A stretch of 28,693 bases of DNA from Candidatus Segatella intestinihominis (GCA_900548535.1 URLG01000031.1:1-28693); one strand, 5' to 3'. Shown: positions 7,343 through 16,650, counted from the first letter of the stretch. Program-made: numbers and translations. The notes: generated from the letters alone by a model not told the origin.

Positions 7343-9616
7343 ATGAAATATGTAGACGTAATTTTGCCCCTGCCATTGGATGGCTCCTTTACTTATTCTG
7401 TCCCCGAAGGGATGGAAGGGAAGGTGATGCCCGGCATCAGAGTGCTTGTGCCGCTGGGCAAGAGCAAGAAATACATAGCCATGATAACCCGGGTGCATGA
7501 GGAGAAACCGCAGTTTACCTGCAAGGCGATAGAGGTGGTGCTCGATGCGCAGCCTTCACTCTTGCCCCAGCAGTTGCGCCTGTGGCAGTGGATTAGCAGT
7601 TACTATATGTCGCCATTGGGCGATGTCTATAATGCAGCCATGCCAGCCGGATTGAAATCCACCGAGAAGTTTAAGCCCAAGATGGAACTCTATGTGGAGC
7701 TTGCCAGCAATTATCGCAATGAGCAAGCCCTGCACGTGGCGCTCAACATGTTGCAGCGCTCCCTGAAGCAGTCGAAGGTGCTCACCACCTTCCTCTATCT
7801 TTCCCGTTGGGAATCCTTGGAGGGAGATACGCCTAGAGAGGGCATCAAGCGAGTGACGAAGGAAGAACTTATGAACGAGAGCCATTGCACGGCAGCCATC
7901 GTGAAGGCGCTGCTGGACAAGGGCATCCTCTTCTCTTACGAACTGGAGGTTGGCAGGCTCAATACCTCGGGCGAGGCTCACTTCGAACTCATCAAGCCTC
8001 TCTCCACAGCCCAGCAAGATGCTTATAATGGCATCTTGATGCAGATGATGAAGCACAATGTGGTATTGCTCCATGGCGTAACCTCCAGCGGCAAGACGGA
8101 AATCTACATTCATCTGATCCAGAAAGCTATCGAGGAGCACAAGCAGGTGCTCTATCTCCTGCCAGAAATCGCCCTCACGGTGCAAATCATGGACCGATTG
8201 CACAAGGTGTTTGGCGACCGTCTGGGCATCTATCACTCTAAATATAGCGATGCCGAGCGTGTGGAGATATGGCAGAAGCAGCTTTCGGGGCATCCCTACG
8301 ATGTCATCCTGGGAGCCCGCAGCGCCGTGTTCCTGCCTTTCCAAAACTTAGGGTTGGTCATCATCGACGAGGAGCACGAAACCTCCTTCAAGCAGCAAGA
8401 CCCTGCTCCTCGCTATCATGCCCGCAGTGCAGCCATCGTGCTTGCCAATATGTATGAGGGTGCCAAGGTGGTGCTGGGCACTGCCACGCCATCCATGGAG
8501 AGCTATTATAATGCGCAGCAGGGCAAGTACGGACTGGTGGAACTGAAGACGAGATTCAAGGACGTGCAGTTGCCCGAGATTCAGGTGGTGGATGTGAAGG
8601 ACCTGAGGCATCGCAAGATGATGAGTGGTCCGTTCTCCCCGCAGCTCTTGGCGGCAGTGAGAGAGGCGCTGAAGAATGGCAAGCAAGCCATCCTCTTCCA
8701 GAATCGCCGTGGATTTGCCCCGATGATAGAGTGCAAGGTGTGTGGCTGGGTGCCTAAATGCAAGAACTGCGACGTCTCCCTGACCCTGCACAAAAGCATC
8801 AATCTCCTGACTTGCCACTATTGCGGCTACACCTATCCCGTGCCCACCGAGTGTCCCAACTGCGGTAGCACCGAGATTATGGGCAGGGGATTTGGCACGG
8901 AGAAGATAGAAGACCAGATAGCCGAGATATTCCCCGAGGCTCGCATCTCCCGAATGGATCTCGACACCACTCGTACCCGCAATGCCTACGAGCGATTGAT
9001 CAGCGAGTTTTCATCTGGCAAGACCAATCTCTTGATCGGTACCCAGATGATTAGCAAGGGATTGGACTTTGACAAGGTGAGCGTGGTGGGCATTCTGAAT
9101 GCCGACTCTATGCTCAATTATCCCGACTTCCGAGCCTATGAGCATGCCTTCATGATGATGGCGCAGGTGAGTGGAAGGGCTGGCAGAAAGGGCAAGCGCG
9201 GCTTGGTGATACTCCAAACCAAGAATCCTACCTTGCCTATCATCAGCCAGGTGGTACACAATGATTATCAGGCGCTTTACCAGAGCTTGATAGAGGAGAG
9301 AAGGATGTTCCACTATCCGCCATTCTTCCATCTCATCAATATGTATGTGAAGCATAAGTATGACAAGGTGTGCCAGCAGGCTAGCCTGGAACTGGGCAAG
9401 ACGCTGAGAGCCTGGTTTGGCGAGCGAGTGCTTGGACCTGATAAGCCTGCTGTGGCTCGAGTGAAGACGATGAATATCCGCAAGATAGTCATCAAGCTGG
9501 AGAATGGCATCGACCAGCAGAAGGTGCGTGAATACCTGAAGTATGCCCAGCAGCAGATGGCTAAGGATCCTAGATACGGGGCGCTGCAAGTATATTATGA
9601 TGTAGACCCGATGTAA
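7343..9616 (+). CDS. priA: Primosomal protein N' / replication restart helicase PriA
   Basis: PriA recognises stalled forks and D-loops and reloads the replicative helicase. From ATG 7343 the protein is about 757 residues. The N-terminal DNA-binding domain starts MKYVDVILPLPLDGSFTYSVP. The superfamily 2 helicase core has Walker A GVTSSGKT at 245-252, DEEH at 342-345 (motif II) and GTATPS at 379-384. The zinc-binding module is complete with eight cysteines at 464, 467, 473, 476, 491, 494, 504 and 507. The GTEKIEDQIAEIFP, GTQMISKGLDFDKVSVV and QVSGRAGRKGKRG motifs follow. An earlier in-frame ATG (7277) lies inside the terminator hairpin upstream of the promoter, so 7343 is preferred. It stands alone, ending at a terminator shared with the convergent gene. 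Confidence 0.97.
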   Translation: MKYVDVILPLPLDGSFTYSVPEGMEGKVMPGIRVLVPLGKSKKYIAMITRVHEEKPQFTCKAIEVVLDAQPSLLPQQLRLWQWISSYYMSPLGDVYNAAMPAGLKSTEKFKPKMELYVELASNYRNEQALHVALNMLQRSLKQSKVLTTFLYLSRWESLEGDTPREGIKRVTKEELMNESHCTAAIVKALLDKGILFSYELEVGRLNTSGEAHFELIKPLSTAQQDAYNGILMQMMKHNVVLLHGVTSSGKTEIYIHLIQKAIEEHKQVLYLLPEIALTVQIMDRLHKVFGDRLGIYHSKYSDAERVEIWQKQLSGHPYDVILGARSAVFLPFQNLGLVIIDEEHETSFKQQDPAPRYHARSAAIVLANMYEGAKVVLGTATPSMESYYNAQQGKYGLVELKTRFKDVQLPEIQVVDVKDLRHRKMMSGPFSPQLLAAVREALKNGKQAILFQNRRGFAPMIECKVCGWVPKCKNCDVSLTLHKSINLLTCHYCGYTYPVPTECPNCGSTEIMGRGFGTEKIEDQIAEIFPEARISRMDLDTTRTRNAYERLISEFSSGKTNLLIGTQMISKGLDFDKVSVVGILNADSMLNYPDFRAYEHAFMMMAQVSGRAGRKGKRGLVILQTKNPTLPIISQVVHNDYQALYQSLIEERRMFHYPPFFHLINMYVKHKYDKVCQQASLELGKTLRAWFGERVLGPDKPAVARVKTMNIRKIVIKLENGIDQQKVREYLKYAQQQMAKDPRYGALQVYYDVDPM

Positions 9617-9618
9617 AT

Positions 9619-9665
9619 AAAAAGGCTATTCCTTTCTCTTGTGTGAGATAGGAATAGCCTTTTTG
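9619..9665. terminator. Bidirectional terminator between convergent priA and FadL-type gene
   Basis: AAAAAGGCTATTCCT (9619-9633) is the perfect reverse complement of AGGAATAGCCTTTTT (9650-9664), with runs of A and T at the two ends. It can stop transcription from priA on the plus strand and from the OM protein gene on the minus strand. Confidence 0.92.
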
Positions 9666-9733
9666 CTATATGATATTTGTAGTTATGTAGTTTTCTTTAA
9701 TAGAAACTGTCATTACTGTTATTGTCATTGCTG

Positions 9734-11305
9734 TTAGAAGTTGATGTCGAGACCTACAGCGAATACATTGTTGTTGCGAGTGTAGTCTGAGCTGTAGTTT
9801 ATCTTTGTGTTAGCTACTGGCTCAGTGGTCTTCTGGTGCTGATAGAAGGTGTGGAAGTAAGCCACGTTGAGGTCCATCTTCTTGTTGATGTGGTATACAC
9901 CACCGAATGCCACGGAGTTAGAGCTAGTAACGAATGACTTGTCGTCCATATATCTCTTAGAGCTTTCGGTAGCCTCGTCCTCGGTAGGCAAACCATAGTT
10001 GGTGCTCTGCCAACCGGTACTGAGGGTAACCTTCTTGCAAACGTCAACCTCTATACCTGCGTTATACTCCAAGGTACCATGGTCCAACTTCTTGTTGCGC
10101 TTATTATAAGATGTAGCATTCACATCGTCAAACCAGTGGAAACCCACGTTGATTCTTACAGCATCCACAGGGCTATAGCCTGCACCGAGAGTCAAGTAAG
10201 CAGGGATGTCGCCTGCTATCTTCTTGCCGTCTGCATATTCACCGATAGCACCCTCAAGCTTTGCATCGAACTGAGTCTTGAGCTGTCCCATGGCTCCCTG
10301 CACACTCTTGTTGCTCAGGATAGCGTTTGCTGCCTGCTCTGGCACACCACCTGCAATATAGGCGTTACGCAGGTTGCCGTCAAGATTACCGATACTTGGA
10401 GCTTGGTTCACAGACTTGTTCTTCAGGCGCATACGAGTCTTAAACTCATACTTAGCCGAGAAATTCCATCTGCCAGTCTTGAAGTCAACGCCCAAGATAG
10501 GAGTGAAGCCCAGTCCGCTCTGGTCGCAGCTCAGCTCGATGTTGGCTGCATCTTCCTTGGTAGGGTCCAAAACCTGGTAGAGAGGCATGTTGCCCACCTT
10601 GATATTCTCCACGTATCCGTAGTAGTTGCATGATGCATACACACCACGCACTCCTGCAAATACGCTCAAATTATTGTTAATTTTGTAAGCCGTACCTACT
10701 GAAAGTCCATAGTAGTACTGACGACCGTGCATATAGCTCTCGTAGCTATACTTGCCCTGTGTGCCAAATCGCTGGTCGGAAGAGAATACGGCTGGCACGC
10801 CATACTGAGCTGCCACCTGATCCACAACTCCTGCTAACTGGCAAGCACCCATGGCAGTCTCGGCTACAATCTTCTCAAATGATCCCAGACCATTATCAAA
10901 TGTACACTTACCGCCACCACCGGCGAGGGCAAAATTGGCCTGGAATGACCACTTACCTTTATTGTATGCATACTGGAAAGAAGGAATCACCGGAGCGAAA
11001 GCCTCTCCCTTGAAGTCACGTGGAGTGGTAGAGTTGTTTACATTATTGGTAAACAATGCATAGTCGTTCTTGATAGTACGTGTCTGGTAAGCCAACTGCC
11101 AGTTGATAGACAGATGGTGACCGTCACCCATAAATACAACACCTGCAGGATTGTAATATACACCGTCGATACCGATGGAAGCCTCACGGCTCATCATTCT
11201 GTTGAACGCTACGTTCTGGTTGGTGTTGGTAAGCAAACCACCTGCAAAAGAAGGGGCAGCGCATGCCAACGCAATGGCAATACTGCCTAATTTTAGTTTC
11301 TTCAT
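9734..11305 (-). CDS. OmpP1/FadL/TodX family outer membrane transporter
   Basis: About 523-residue OM protein of the FadL family, whose members pass hydrophobic compounds such as long-chain fatty acids across the outer membrane. What I see: a signal peptide MKKLKLGSIAIALACAAPSFA, then the family N-terminus GGLLTNTNQNVAFNRMMSREASIGIDGVYYNPAGVVFMGDGHHLS (hatch region with the NPAG motif). Many beta strands with aromatic girdles follow, and the end is NNVFAVGLDINF with terminal Phe. Ten further in-frame residues upstream exist, but they overlap the leader; ATG at 11305 begins a standard signal peptide. Its promoter at 11333-11363 separates it from the upstream HD gene. The substrate is not readable from sequence. 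Confidence 0.9.
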   Translation of the reverse strand: MKKLKLGSIAIALACAAPSFAGGLLTNTNQNVAFNRMMSREASIGIDGVYYNPAGVVFMGDGHHLSINWQLAYQTRTIKNDYALFTNNVNNSTTPRDFKGEAFAPVIPSFQYAYNKGKWSFQANFALAGGGGKCTFDNGLGSFEKIVAETAMGACQLAGVVDQVAAQYGVPAVFSSDQRFGTQGKYSYESYMHGRQYYYGLSVGTAYKINNNLSVFAGVRGVYASCNYYGYVENIKVGNMPLYQVLDPTKEDAANIELSCDQSGLGFTPILGVDFKTGRWNFSAKYEFKTRMRLKNKSVNQAPSIGNLDGNLRNAYIAGGVPEQAANAILSNKSVQGAMGQLKTQFDAKLEGAIGEYADGKKIAGDIPAYLTLGAGYSPVDAVRINVGFHWFDDVNATSYNKRNKKLDHGTLEYNAGIEVDVCKKVTLSTGWQSTNYGLPTEDEATESSKRYMDDKSFVTSSNSVAFGGVYHINKKMDLNVAYFHTFYQHQKTTEPVANTKINYSSDYTRNNNVFAVGLDINF

Positions 11306-11332
11306 CTTAATTAATTTAAATAAAAACGTCCG

Positions 11333-11363
11333 CAAAGGTAATAAGAATGTTCTATTTTACCAA
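11333..11363 (-). promoter_or_regulatory. Bacteroidota-type promoter of FadL-type gene
   Basis: On the minus strand TTG (11363-11361) and TACCTTTG (11340-11333) are 20 nt apart, matching the -33/-7 pair. The predicted start is near 11326, about 20 nt before the ATG at 11305. Confidence 0.75.
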
Positions 11364-11394
11364 TACGGACGAGTCTTATTTAAATAATATTAAC

Positions 11395-13476
11395 TTATTT
11401 CTCGCTTTTTTCGCTTGTGGCAGTCTCCACTTTCATGTGTGGATAGGAGATGCGGGTATGGTAGATGGCCTTGAGTCGCTCCGTAAGTACCAGCTTGGCG
11501 AGGGCGATGTCACGGAAGGTGATAGGGCACTCCTTGAAGAATCCGTCAGCCACCTGTCCGTCTATCAGCTTGCTCACCAGTCCGCTGATGCTTTCTTCCG
11601 TATATTCCTTGAGCGAGCGTGATGCCGCCTCCACGGTGTCTGCCATCATCAGGATGGCTTGCTCGCGGGTAAATGGGTTAGGACCCGGATACTGGAAGAG
11701 CGACTTGTCTACCACCTCGGTAGGGTGGGCATTGCAGTAGTTGATGTAGAAGAACTTGGTGATGCCCGTGCCATGGTGGGTAGTGATGAAGTCCTTGATG
11801 ATGTTGGGCAATCCCACCTTCTCAGCCATCTTCAGTCCCTCGCTCACGTGGCTGATGATGATCTGTGCGCTCTCCAGCTCGCTCAGTTGGTCGTGAGGGT
11901 TCACGCCAGCCTGGTTTTCGGTGAAGAACACGGGGTTGGTCATCTTGCCGATGTCGTGGTAGAGGGCTCCCGTACGCACCAAGAGGCTGTTGGCACCTAT
12001 TCGGTTGGCTATCTCGGCAGCCAGATTGCCCACGGTGATGGAGTGCTGGAAGGTGCCTGGCGCTATCTCGCTCAGGTTGCGCAGCAGTCCCTTGTTGGTA
12101 TTGGAAAGCTCGAAGAGCGTCACGTTGGATGTGAAACCAAACATCTTCTCGATGATATACATCAGCGGATAAGAGAGCAGCAGGAAGATGCCATTAATAA
12201 TAAAATAGGTGTACATGTTGCGGTCGATGTTGAACACCTGGTTGTCCTGCATCAGCTGCAATGCCGAGTAGATCACGCAGCTGGCTATCGCTACCAGCAG
12301 GGCGGTGATGAATATCTGCGAACGCTTGGACAATTCCCTGAGGCTGTAGATTGCCACCAGTCCCGAAGCCAGCTGCACGATGATAAACTCATACTGGTAT
12401 TTCACCGCTGCCGCACAGATGAGCACCATCGTAACGTGGGTGATGAAAGCCGTGCGCGAGTCCATAAACACCCTCACGAATATCGCCGACATGGCGAATG
12501 GGATGATATAGACGCTGAAGAAGTTGTGCTCCATCATCAGTGATACGAAGATAGGGAAGAGCGTGATCATGGCATAGAGCATCGTGATGCTGCGAGGCTT
12601 GTCGAAGTAGTCCTTGCGGAAGAGGGAGAGATAGGAGGTAAACATCATCACCAGCAGGAATACGAAGAGCACCTGTCCGATGATGGTGGAGGTGATCTCC
12701 TGCTCCGTGGAGCTGCGCCTCTTCATCTCCTTGTCGAATGAGGTGAGCACCCTGTAGGTATAGGCGTTCACGATTTCGCCTCGGTCTATGATCTTCTGTC
12801 CGCCCATCACCATGCCGCTGGCCAGCGGAATGCCGCTCAGCAGGTCGTTCTTCTCGGTCTCGCTGCGCTCCTTGTCATATACCAGGTTGGCCTCTATGTA
12901 GTTGTTCAGATTGCAGCGTGATAGTATCTGCCTCTGGGCGGCTATCTTCTCATTGAAGAAGATGTGCTCATAGGCAGCGATGGTAGAGTAGAAGCTGCCC
13001 ACCGCCACGCTGCGCGCATTCTTGCCACTGATGATGCGTATCATGCTGGTGGAGTCCTTGTAGATGCGGTTGTATTCGGGCGTGTTGATGATGCCCTGCT
13101 GATACACGTGGTGCAGCTGCTGCGCTATCAGCCCTATGTATTCGGCTGGCAGCCCAGGGATGCCCTGCTTGTAGTCAGAGAGAAATCGCTGCACCTGCTC
13201 GTGCTCCGTCTGCGTGTTGATGGTGTAGTAAGGCTGAAATTGGCGCATCATGGAGTCTTGCTCCTGCTTGATGGTCTCGTCAGTCTTGTAGATAGGGAAG
13301 TCAAACTTGGCGATGACCGACCCATACATCCATGGCTTTCCCACATCATAACGATACTGCCTGCCCTCATTCCTTGGCAGGAACCATACGATGATGGCAA
13401 CGGTGATGAAGATGAGGATGGTCTTCGTGGCGAAATTGCGCCAATAATTCTCCTCAGAACTGTTGAATATGCTCAT
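11395..13476 (-). CDS. 7TM-HD family phosphohydrolase (PgpH-type, probable cyclic di-AMP phosphodiesterase)
   Basis: 693-residue inner-membrane protein with PgpH architecture. One N-terminal TM (about 15-34) is followed by an extracytoplasmic 7TMR-HDED domain (about 50-255). A block of about seven TM helices spans roughly 262-448, then a cytoplasmic HD domain begins around 455. HD metal-site residues: His478 in GTFQHSITVGNLA, His507-Asp508 in LYHDIGK, and the HH pair at 567-568 (TTHHGT). PgpH proteins in Firmicutes hydrolyse cyclic di-AMP; that activity is inferred here by homology. It is divergent from gltX across 122 bp. The best minus-strand -7 candidate, TATTTTCG around 13520, is imperfect. 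The C-terminal end overlaps no other gene. Family assignment is firm, substrate is probable. Confidence 0.92.
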   Translation of the reverse strand: MSIFNSSEENYWRNFATKTILIFITVAIIVWFLPRNEGRQYRYDVGKPWMYGSVIAKFDFPIYKTDETIKQEQDSMMRQFQPYYTINTQTEHEQVQRFLSDYKQGIPGLPAEYIGLIAQQLHHVYQQGIINTPEYNRIYKDSTSMIRIISGKNARSVAVGSFYSTIAAYEHIFFNEKIAAQRQILSRCNLNNYIEANLVYDKERSETEKNDLLSGIPLASGMVMGGQKIIDRGEIVNAYTYRVLTSFDKEMKRRSSTEQEITSTIIGQVLFVFLLVMMFTSYLSLFRKDYFDKPRSITMLYAMITLFPIFVSLMMEHNFFSVYIIPFAMSAIFVRVFMDSRTAFITHVTMVLICAAAVKYQYEFIIVQLASGLVAIYSLRELSKRSQIFITALLVAIASCVIYSALQLMQDNQVFNIDRNMYTYFIINGIFLLLSYPLMYIIEKMFGFTSNVTLFELSNTNKGLLRNLSEIAPGTFQHSITVGNLAAEIANRIGANSLLVRTGALYHDIGKMTNPVFFTENQAGVNPHDQLSELESAQIIISHVSEGLKMAEKVGLPNIIKDFITTHHGTGITKFFYINYCNAHPTEVVDKSLFQYPGPNPFTREQAILMMADTVEAASRSLKEYTEESISGLVSKLIDGQVADGFFKECPITFRDIALAKLVLTERLKAIYHTRISYPHMKVETATSEKSEK

Positions 13477-13556
13477 TTTTCTACTCTTTTTGCTATTATT
13501 TTAGTTTCACAGTGCGAAAATACGAAAAAAAACTATTATAATCGCAAAAAAAGCTG

Positions 13557-13564
13557 TAAATTTG
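13557..13564 (+). promoter_or_regulatory. -7 element of gltX-waaA promoter
   Basis: TAAATTTG fits TAnnTTTG exactly and lies 34 nt before the gltX ATG. I see no clean TTG at the -33 distance, where the sequence is A/T-rich. Confidence 0.6.
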
Positions 13565-13598
13565 CAGAAAATTTTGAAAATAGCTATAATTTTAAGAC

Positions 13599-15116
13599 AT
13601 GGCAGATAGAAAAGTAAGGGTGCGATTCGCACCAAGCCCTACGGGCGCATTACACATTGGCGGTGTTCGTACCGCCCTTTATAATTATTTGTTTGCTCGC
13701 CAGCATGGCGGTGAGCTTGTGTTCCGTATTGAGGATACCGACTCTCATCGTTTCGTGCCAGGAGCAGAGGAATATATCTTGGAATCTTTCAAGTGGCTCG
13801 GCATCAAGTTTGACGAGGGTGTGAGCTTCGGTGGTGAGCATGGTCCTTATCGCCAGAGCGAGCGCAGAGACATCTATAAGAAATATGTACAGCAGCTCCT
13901 CGACAATGGCAAGGCCTATATCGCCTTCGATACCCCTGAGGAGTTGGAGGCTAAGCGTGCTGAGATTCAGAACTTCCAGTACGATGCCCATACCCGCATG
14001 CAGATGCGCAACTCGCTCACCCTGCCTAAGGAAGAGGTGGAGCAGTTGATAGCCGATGGCAAGCAGTATACCGTGCGCTTCAAGATAGAGCCTGGACAGG
14101 AAATCCACGTCAATGACATGATTCGTGGCGATGTGAAGGTGATGAGCGACATCTTGGATGACAAGGTGCTCTACAAGAGCGCCGACGAGCTGCCTACCTA
14201 TCACTTGGCTAACATCGTGGACGACCACTTGATGGAGATCTCTCACGTGATTCGTGGCGAGGAGTGGCTTCCTAGTGCTCCGCTCCATGTGCTCCTTTAC
14301 AAGGCATTTGGCTGGGAGGATACCATGCCTCGCTTTGCCCACCTGCCTCTGCTGCTCAAGCCAGAGGGCAAGGGTAAGCTCAGCAAGCGTGATGGCGACC
14401 GCCTCGGTTTCCCTGTCTTCCCATTGGAGTGGCACGACCCTAAGACTGGCGAGGTTTCTTCAGGATATCGTGAGAGTGGCTACTTCCCAGAGGCTGTGGT
14501 CAACTTCTTGGCGCTCCTCGGCTGGAATCCTGGCACAGAGCAGGAAATCTTCTCTCTCGATGAGTTGGTAAAGGCATTCGACATCTCTCGTTGCTCTAAG
14601 GCAGGTGCCAAGTTCGACTTCAAGAAGGGCATCTGGTTCAACCATGAGTACATCTTGATGAAGAGCGATGACGAGATAGCCAATCTTTTTGCTCCAATCG
14701 TAGCCAACAATGGCGTGGAGGAGAGCTTGGACCGCGTGAAGCAGGTGGTACACATGATGAAGGACCGTGTGAACTTCGTCTATGAGTTGTGGCCATTGTG
14801 CTCATTCTTCTTCATTCCTCCTACGGAGTATGATGCCAAGACTGCCAAGAAGCGCTGGAAGGAGTATTCTGCCCAGCAGATGACAGAGCTTGCTGAGGTG
14901 CTCGAGGGCATCGAAGACTTCTCTATCGAGGGTCAGGAGCCTATCGTGATGAAGTGGGTAGAGGACAAGGGTTATAAGCTCGGCGATGTGATGAACGCCT
15001 TCCGCTTGACTCTCGTTGGCGAGGGCAAGGGTCCGGGCATGTTCGACATTTCTGCCTTCCTGGGCAAGGAGGAGACTTTGCGTCGCCTTCGCAAGGCCAT
15101 CGAAGTGCTGGGGTAA
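13599..15116 (+). CDS. gltX: Glutamate--tRNA ligase
   Basis: Class I aminoacyl-tRNA synthetase charging tRNA-Glu, 505 residues. The nucleotide-binding signature is near the N-terminus (VRFAPSPTGALHIGGVRTAL, HIGH variant HIGG) and the KMSKS-type loop KLSKRDGDRLG is near residue 260. Other expected blocks are YRQSERRDIYKKY, LPTYHLANIVDDHLMEISHVIRGEEWLPS and the C-terminal anticodon-binding region (NAFRLTLVGEGKGPGMFDI). ATG 13599 gives the normal family start MADRKVRVRFAPSPTG. It is followed after 22 nt by waaA in the same direction, so the two are probably co-transcribed. Confidence 0.98.
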   Translation: MADRKVRVRFAPSPTGALHIGGVRTALYNYLFARQHGGELVFRIEDTDSHRFVPGAEEYILESFKWLGIKFDEGVSFGGEHGPYRQSERRDIYKKYVQQLLDNGKAYIAFDTPEELEAKRAEIQNFQYDAHTRMQMRNSLTLPKEEVEQLIADGKQYTVRFKIEPGQEIHVNDMIRGDVKVMSDILDDKVLYKSADELPTYHLANIVDDHLMEISHVIRGEEWLPSAPLHVLLYKAFGWEDTMPRFAHLPLLLKPEGKGKLSKRDGDRLGFPVFPLEWHDPKTGEVSSGYRESGYFPEAVVNFLALLGWNPGTEQEIFSLDELVKAFDISRCSKAGAKFDFKKGIWFNHEYILMKSDDEIANLFAPIVANNGVEESLDRVKQVVHMMKDRVNFVYELWPLCSFFFIPPTEYDAKTAKKRWKEYSAQQMTELAEVLEGIEDFSIEGQEPIVMKWVEDKGYKLGDVMNAFRLTLVGEGKGPGMFDISAFLGKEETLRRLRKAIEVLG

Positions 15117-15138
15117 TAACTATTAACAAGTAGGTGTA

Positions 15139-16434
15139 ATGATATATAACATCGTCATTTATTTCGTCCTGTGGGGCATCGCCATCGCCAGCTTGTTCAA
15201 TAAGAAAGTGCGCAAGATGTGGCGTGGAGAGCGTGAGGCCTTCAAGGTGCTGAAGCAGAAGGTAGACCCTAATGCCAAGTACATCTGGTTTCATGCCGCC
15301 TCTCTCGGCGAGTTTGAGCAGGGACGTCCGCTGATGGAGCGCATCCGCAAGGAGCATCCTCAGTACAAGATATTGCTCACCTTCTATTCGCCTTCGGGCT
15401 ATGAGGTGCGCAAGAACTATGAGGGCGCCGACATCATCTGCTACATGCCAGTGGACACTAGGCTCAGTGCCATCCGCTTCTTGCGCTTGGTGCGCCCAGT
15501 GATGGCGTTCTTCATCAAGTACGAGTTCTGGAGCAACTTCCTCCACATCCTCAAGCATCGCAACATCCCTACCTATAGCGTGAGCAGCATCTTCCGTGAG
15601 AACCAGGTGTTCTTCAAGTGGTATGGCAAGAGTTATGCGGGCGTGTTGAAGTGCTTCACTCGCTTCTTTGTGCAGAATGAGGAGAGCAAGCGATTGCTCG
15701 AAAGCATCGGCATCAAGGATGTGGATGTGGTAGGAGATACCCGTTTCGACCGTGTTCTCCAGATTAAGCAGGCGGCTAAACATCTGCCTATCTGCGAGGC
15801 TTTCAGAAGTGGCGTGGCGACGCTGGAAGGAAATATTTCTGTTTCTTCTTCTTCTGCGTCTTCTGAGAAAGCTGTTCATCCTGACTATAAGGTCTTCGTG
15901 GCAGGAAGTTCCTGGCCTCCAGATGAGGAAATCTTCATCCGCTTCTTCAATGAGCATAAGGACTGGCGACTGCTGATTGCGCCTCATGTGATTGCCGAGG
16001 AGCATCTGAAGTTGATTCTTTCTCTCTTGAAGGATAAGAAGGTGGTGCGCTATACGCAGACTACCCCTGAGGAGGCAGCCAAGGCTGATGTGCTGATTAT
16101 CGATTGCTTCGGATTGCTGAGCAGCATGTATAACTATGGTGATGTGGCTTATATCGGCGGCGGTTTCGGTGTGGGTATTCATAATACTCTGGAAGCTGCT
16201 GTATGGAATATGCCGGTTATCTTTGGTCCGAACAACAAGAAATTCCAGGAAGCTCAGGGCTTGCTGAAGTCGGGTGGCGGTTTTGAAATCAATACCTATG
16301 AGGACTTCGAGGGCTTGATGAGTTCCATGATGAACGATGCGGCTTTCCTGAAGCAGGCTGGTGATAAGGCTGGAGCCTTCGTAGCGAGTCTTTCGGGTGC
16401 TACCGGTAAGGTTTTGGCAAAGGTTAAATTATAA
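15139..16434 (+). CDS. waaA: 3-deoxy-D-manno-octulosonic acid (Kdo) transferase
   Basis: GT30 family enzyme that adds Kdo from CMP-Kdo to the lipid A precursor at the inner membrane. 431 residues, near the usual length of about 425. What I see: an N-terminal membrane anchor IYNIVIYFVLWGIAIASLF; HAASLGEFEQGRPLMERI with the family's catalytic Glu after SLG; FFIKYEFWSNFL; and the signature GGGFGVGIHNTLEAAVWNMPVIFGPN near the C-terminus. A Ser-rich insertion (ISVSSSSASSEKA, about residues 231-243) interrupts the linker between the two Rossmann lobes and is encoded by a TTC/TCT-rich run at 15839-15863. It is downstream of gltX by 22 nt. The stop is followed after 13 nt by the target duplication of the inserted cassette, which separates waaA from its apparent terminator at 20903. 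Confidence 0.96.
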   Translation: MIYNIVIYFVLWGIAIASLFNKKVRKMWRGEREAFKVLKQKVDPNAKYIWFHAASLGEFEQGRPLMERIRKEHPQYKILLTFYSPSGYEVRKNYEGADIICYMPVDTRLSAIRFLRLVRPVMAFFIKYEFWSNFLHILKHRNIPTYSVSSIFRENQVFFKWYGKSYAGVLKCFTRFFVQNEESKRLLESIGIKDVDVVGDTRFDRVLQIKQAAKHLPICEAFRSGVATLEGNISVSSSSASSEKAVHPDYKVFVAGSSWPPDEEIFIRFFNEHKDWRLLIAPHVIAEEHLKLILSLLKDKKVVRYTQTTPEEAAKADVLIIDCFGLLSSMYNYGDVAYIGGGFGVGIHNTLEAAVWNMPVIFGPNNKKFQEAQGLLKSGGGFEINTYEDFEGLMSSMMNDAAFLKQAGDKAGAFVASLSGATGKVLAKVKL

Positions 16435-16447
16435 TGTATAAAAGGAT

Positions 16448-16540
16448 TACATTACTAAAGTTTCCCACCCCAGTTTATAGGGCATTTTTGAGTCCTTAAT
16501 GTTCCATCAATCCTTAGAAACAGGAGTGGGAAACTTTAGT
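16448..16540. repeat. Left end of inserted cassette: 6-bp target repeat, 17-bp terminal inverted repeat and internal inverted copy
   Basis: TACATT (16448-16453) is directly followed by ACTAAAGTTTCCCACCC (16454-16470). A second copy in inverted orientation (GAGTGGGAAACTTTAGT, 16524-16540) differs by one base from the terminal repeat. With the flanking bases the two copies pair over about 26 bp with about four mismatches, so 16454-16540 can fold as a hairpin of 87 nt. No target repeat follows 16540, so the 87-bp unit alone is not bounded like an insertion. Confidence 0.85.
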
Positions 16541-16562
16541 TAATAACAAATTACACGCTTAG

Positions 16563-16593
16563 TTGCGGAATTAAGACATAAATCATAAATTTG
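16563..16593 (+). promoter_or_regulatory. Bacteroidota-type promoter of 7TM-AraC gene
   Basis: TTG (16563-16565) and TAAATTTG (16586-16593) are 20 nt apart. The -7 element covers an in-frame TTG at 16591, ruling that out as start codon and supporting ATG 16651 with a leader of about 50 nt. The promoter is just inside the left cassette end, so the cassette brings its own expression signal. Confidence 0.8.
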
Positions 16594-16650
16594 CACTTGC
16601 TAATTGACTCCGTCATACAGATATTGACAAACAATATTTATCGCAACATC

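Noticed and set aside
11659..12543. 294-codon plus-strand open frame opposite the 7TM-HD gene
   Set aside because: It is antisense to transmembrane and HD motifs that are clearly conserved; no promoter or start context.
14941..16182. 413-codon minus-strand open frame opposite gltX/waaA
   Set aside because: It is antisense to well-conserved enzyme genes, and the His/Glu/Leu-rich product matches nothing.
16454..16540. Treating the 87-bp repeat unit alone as a complete miniature insertion
   Set aside because: The bases after 16540 (TAATAA) do not repeat TACATT, whereas the outer pair 16454/20867 has matching hexamers. The larger cassette explains the data better.
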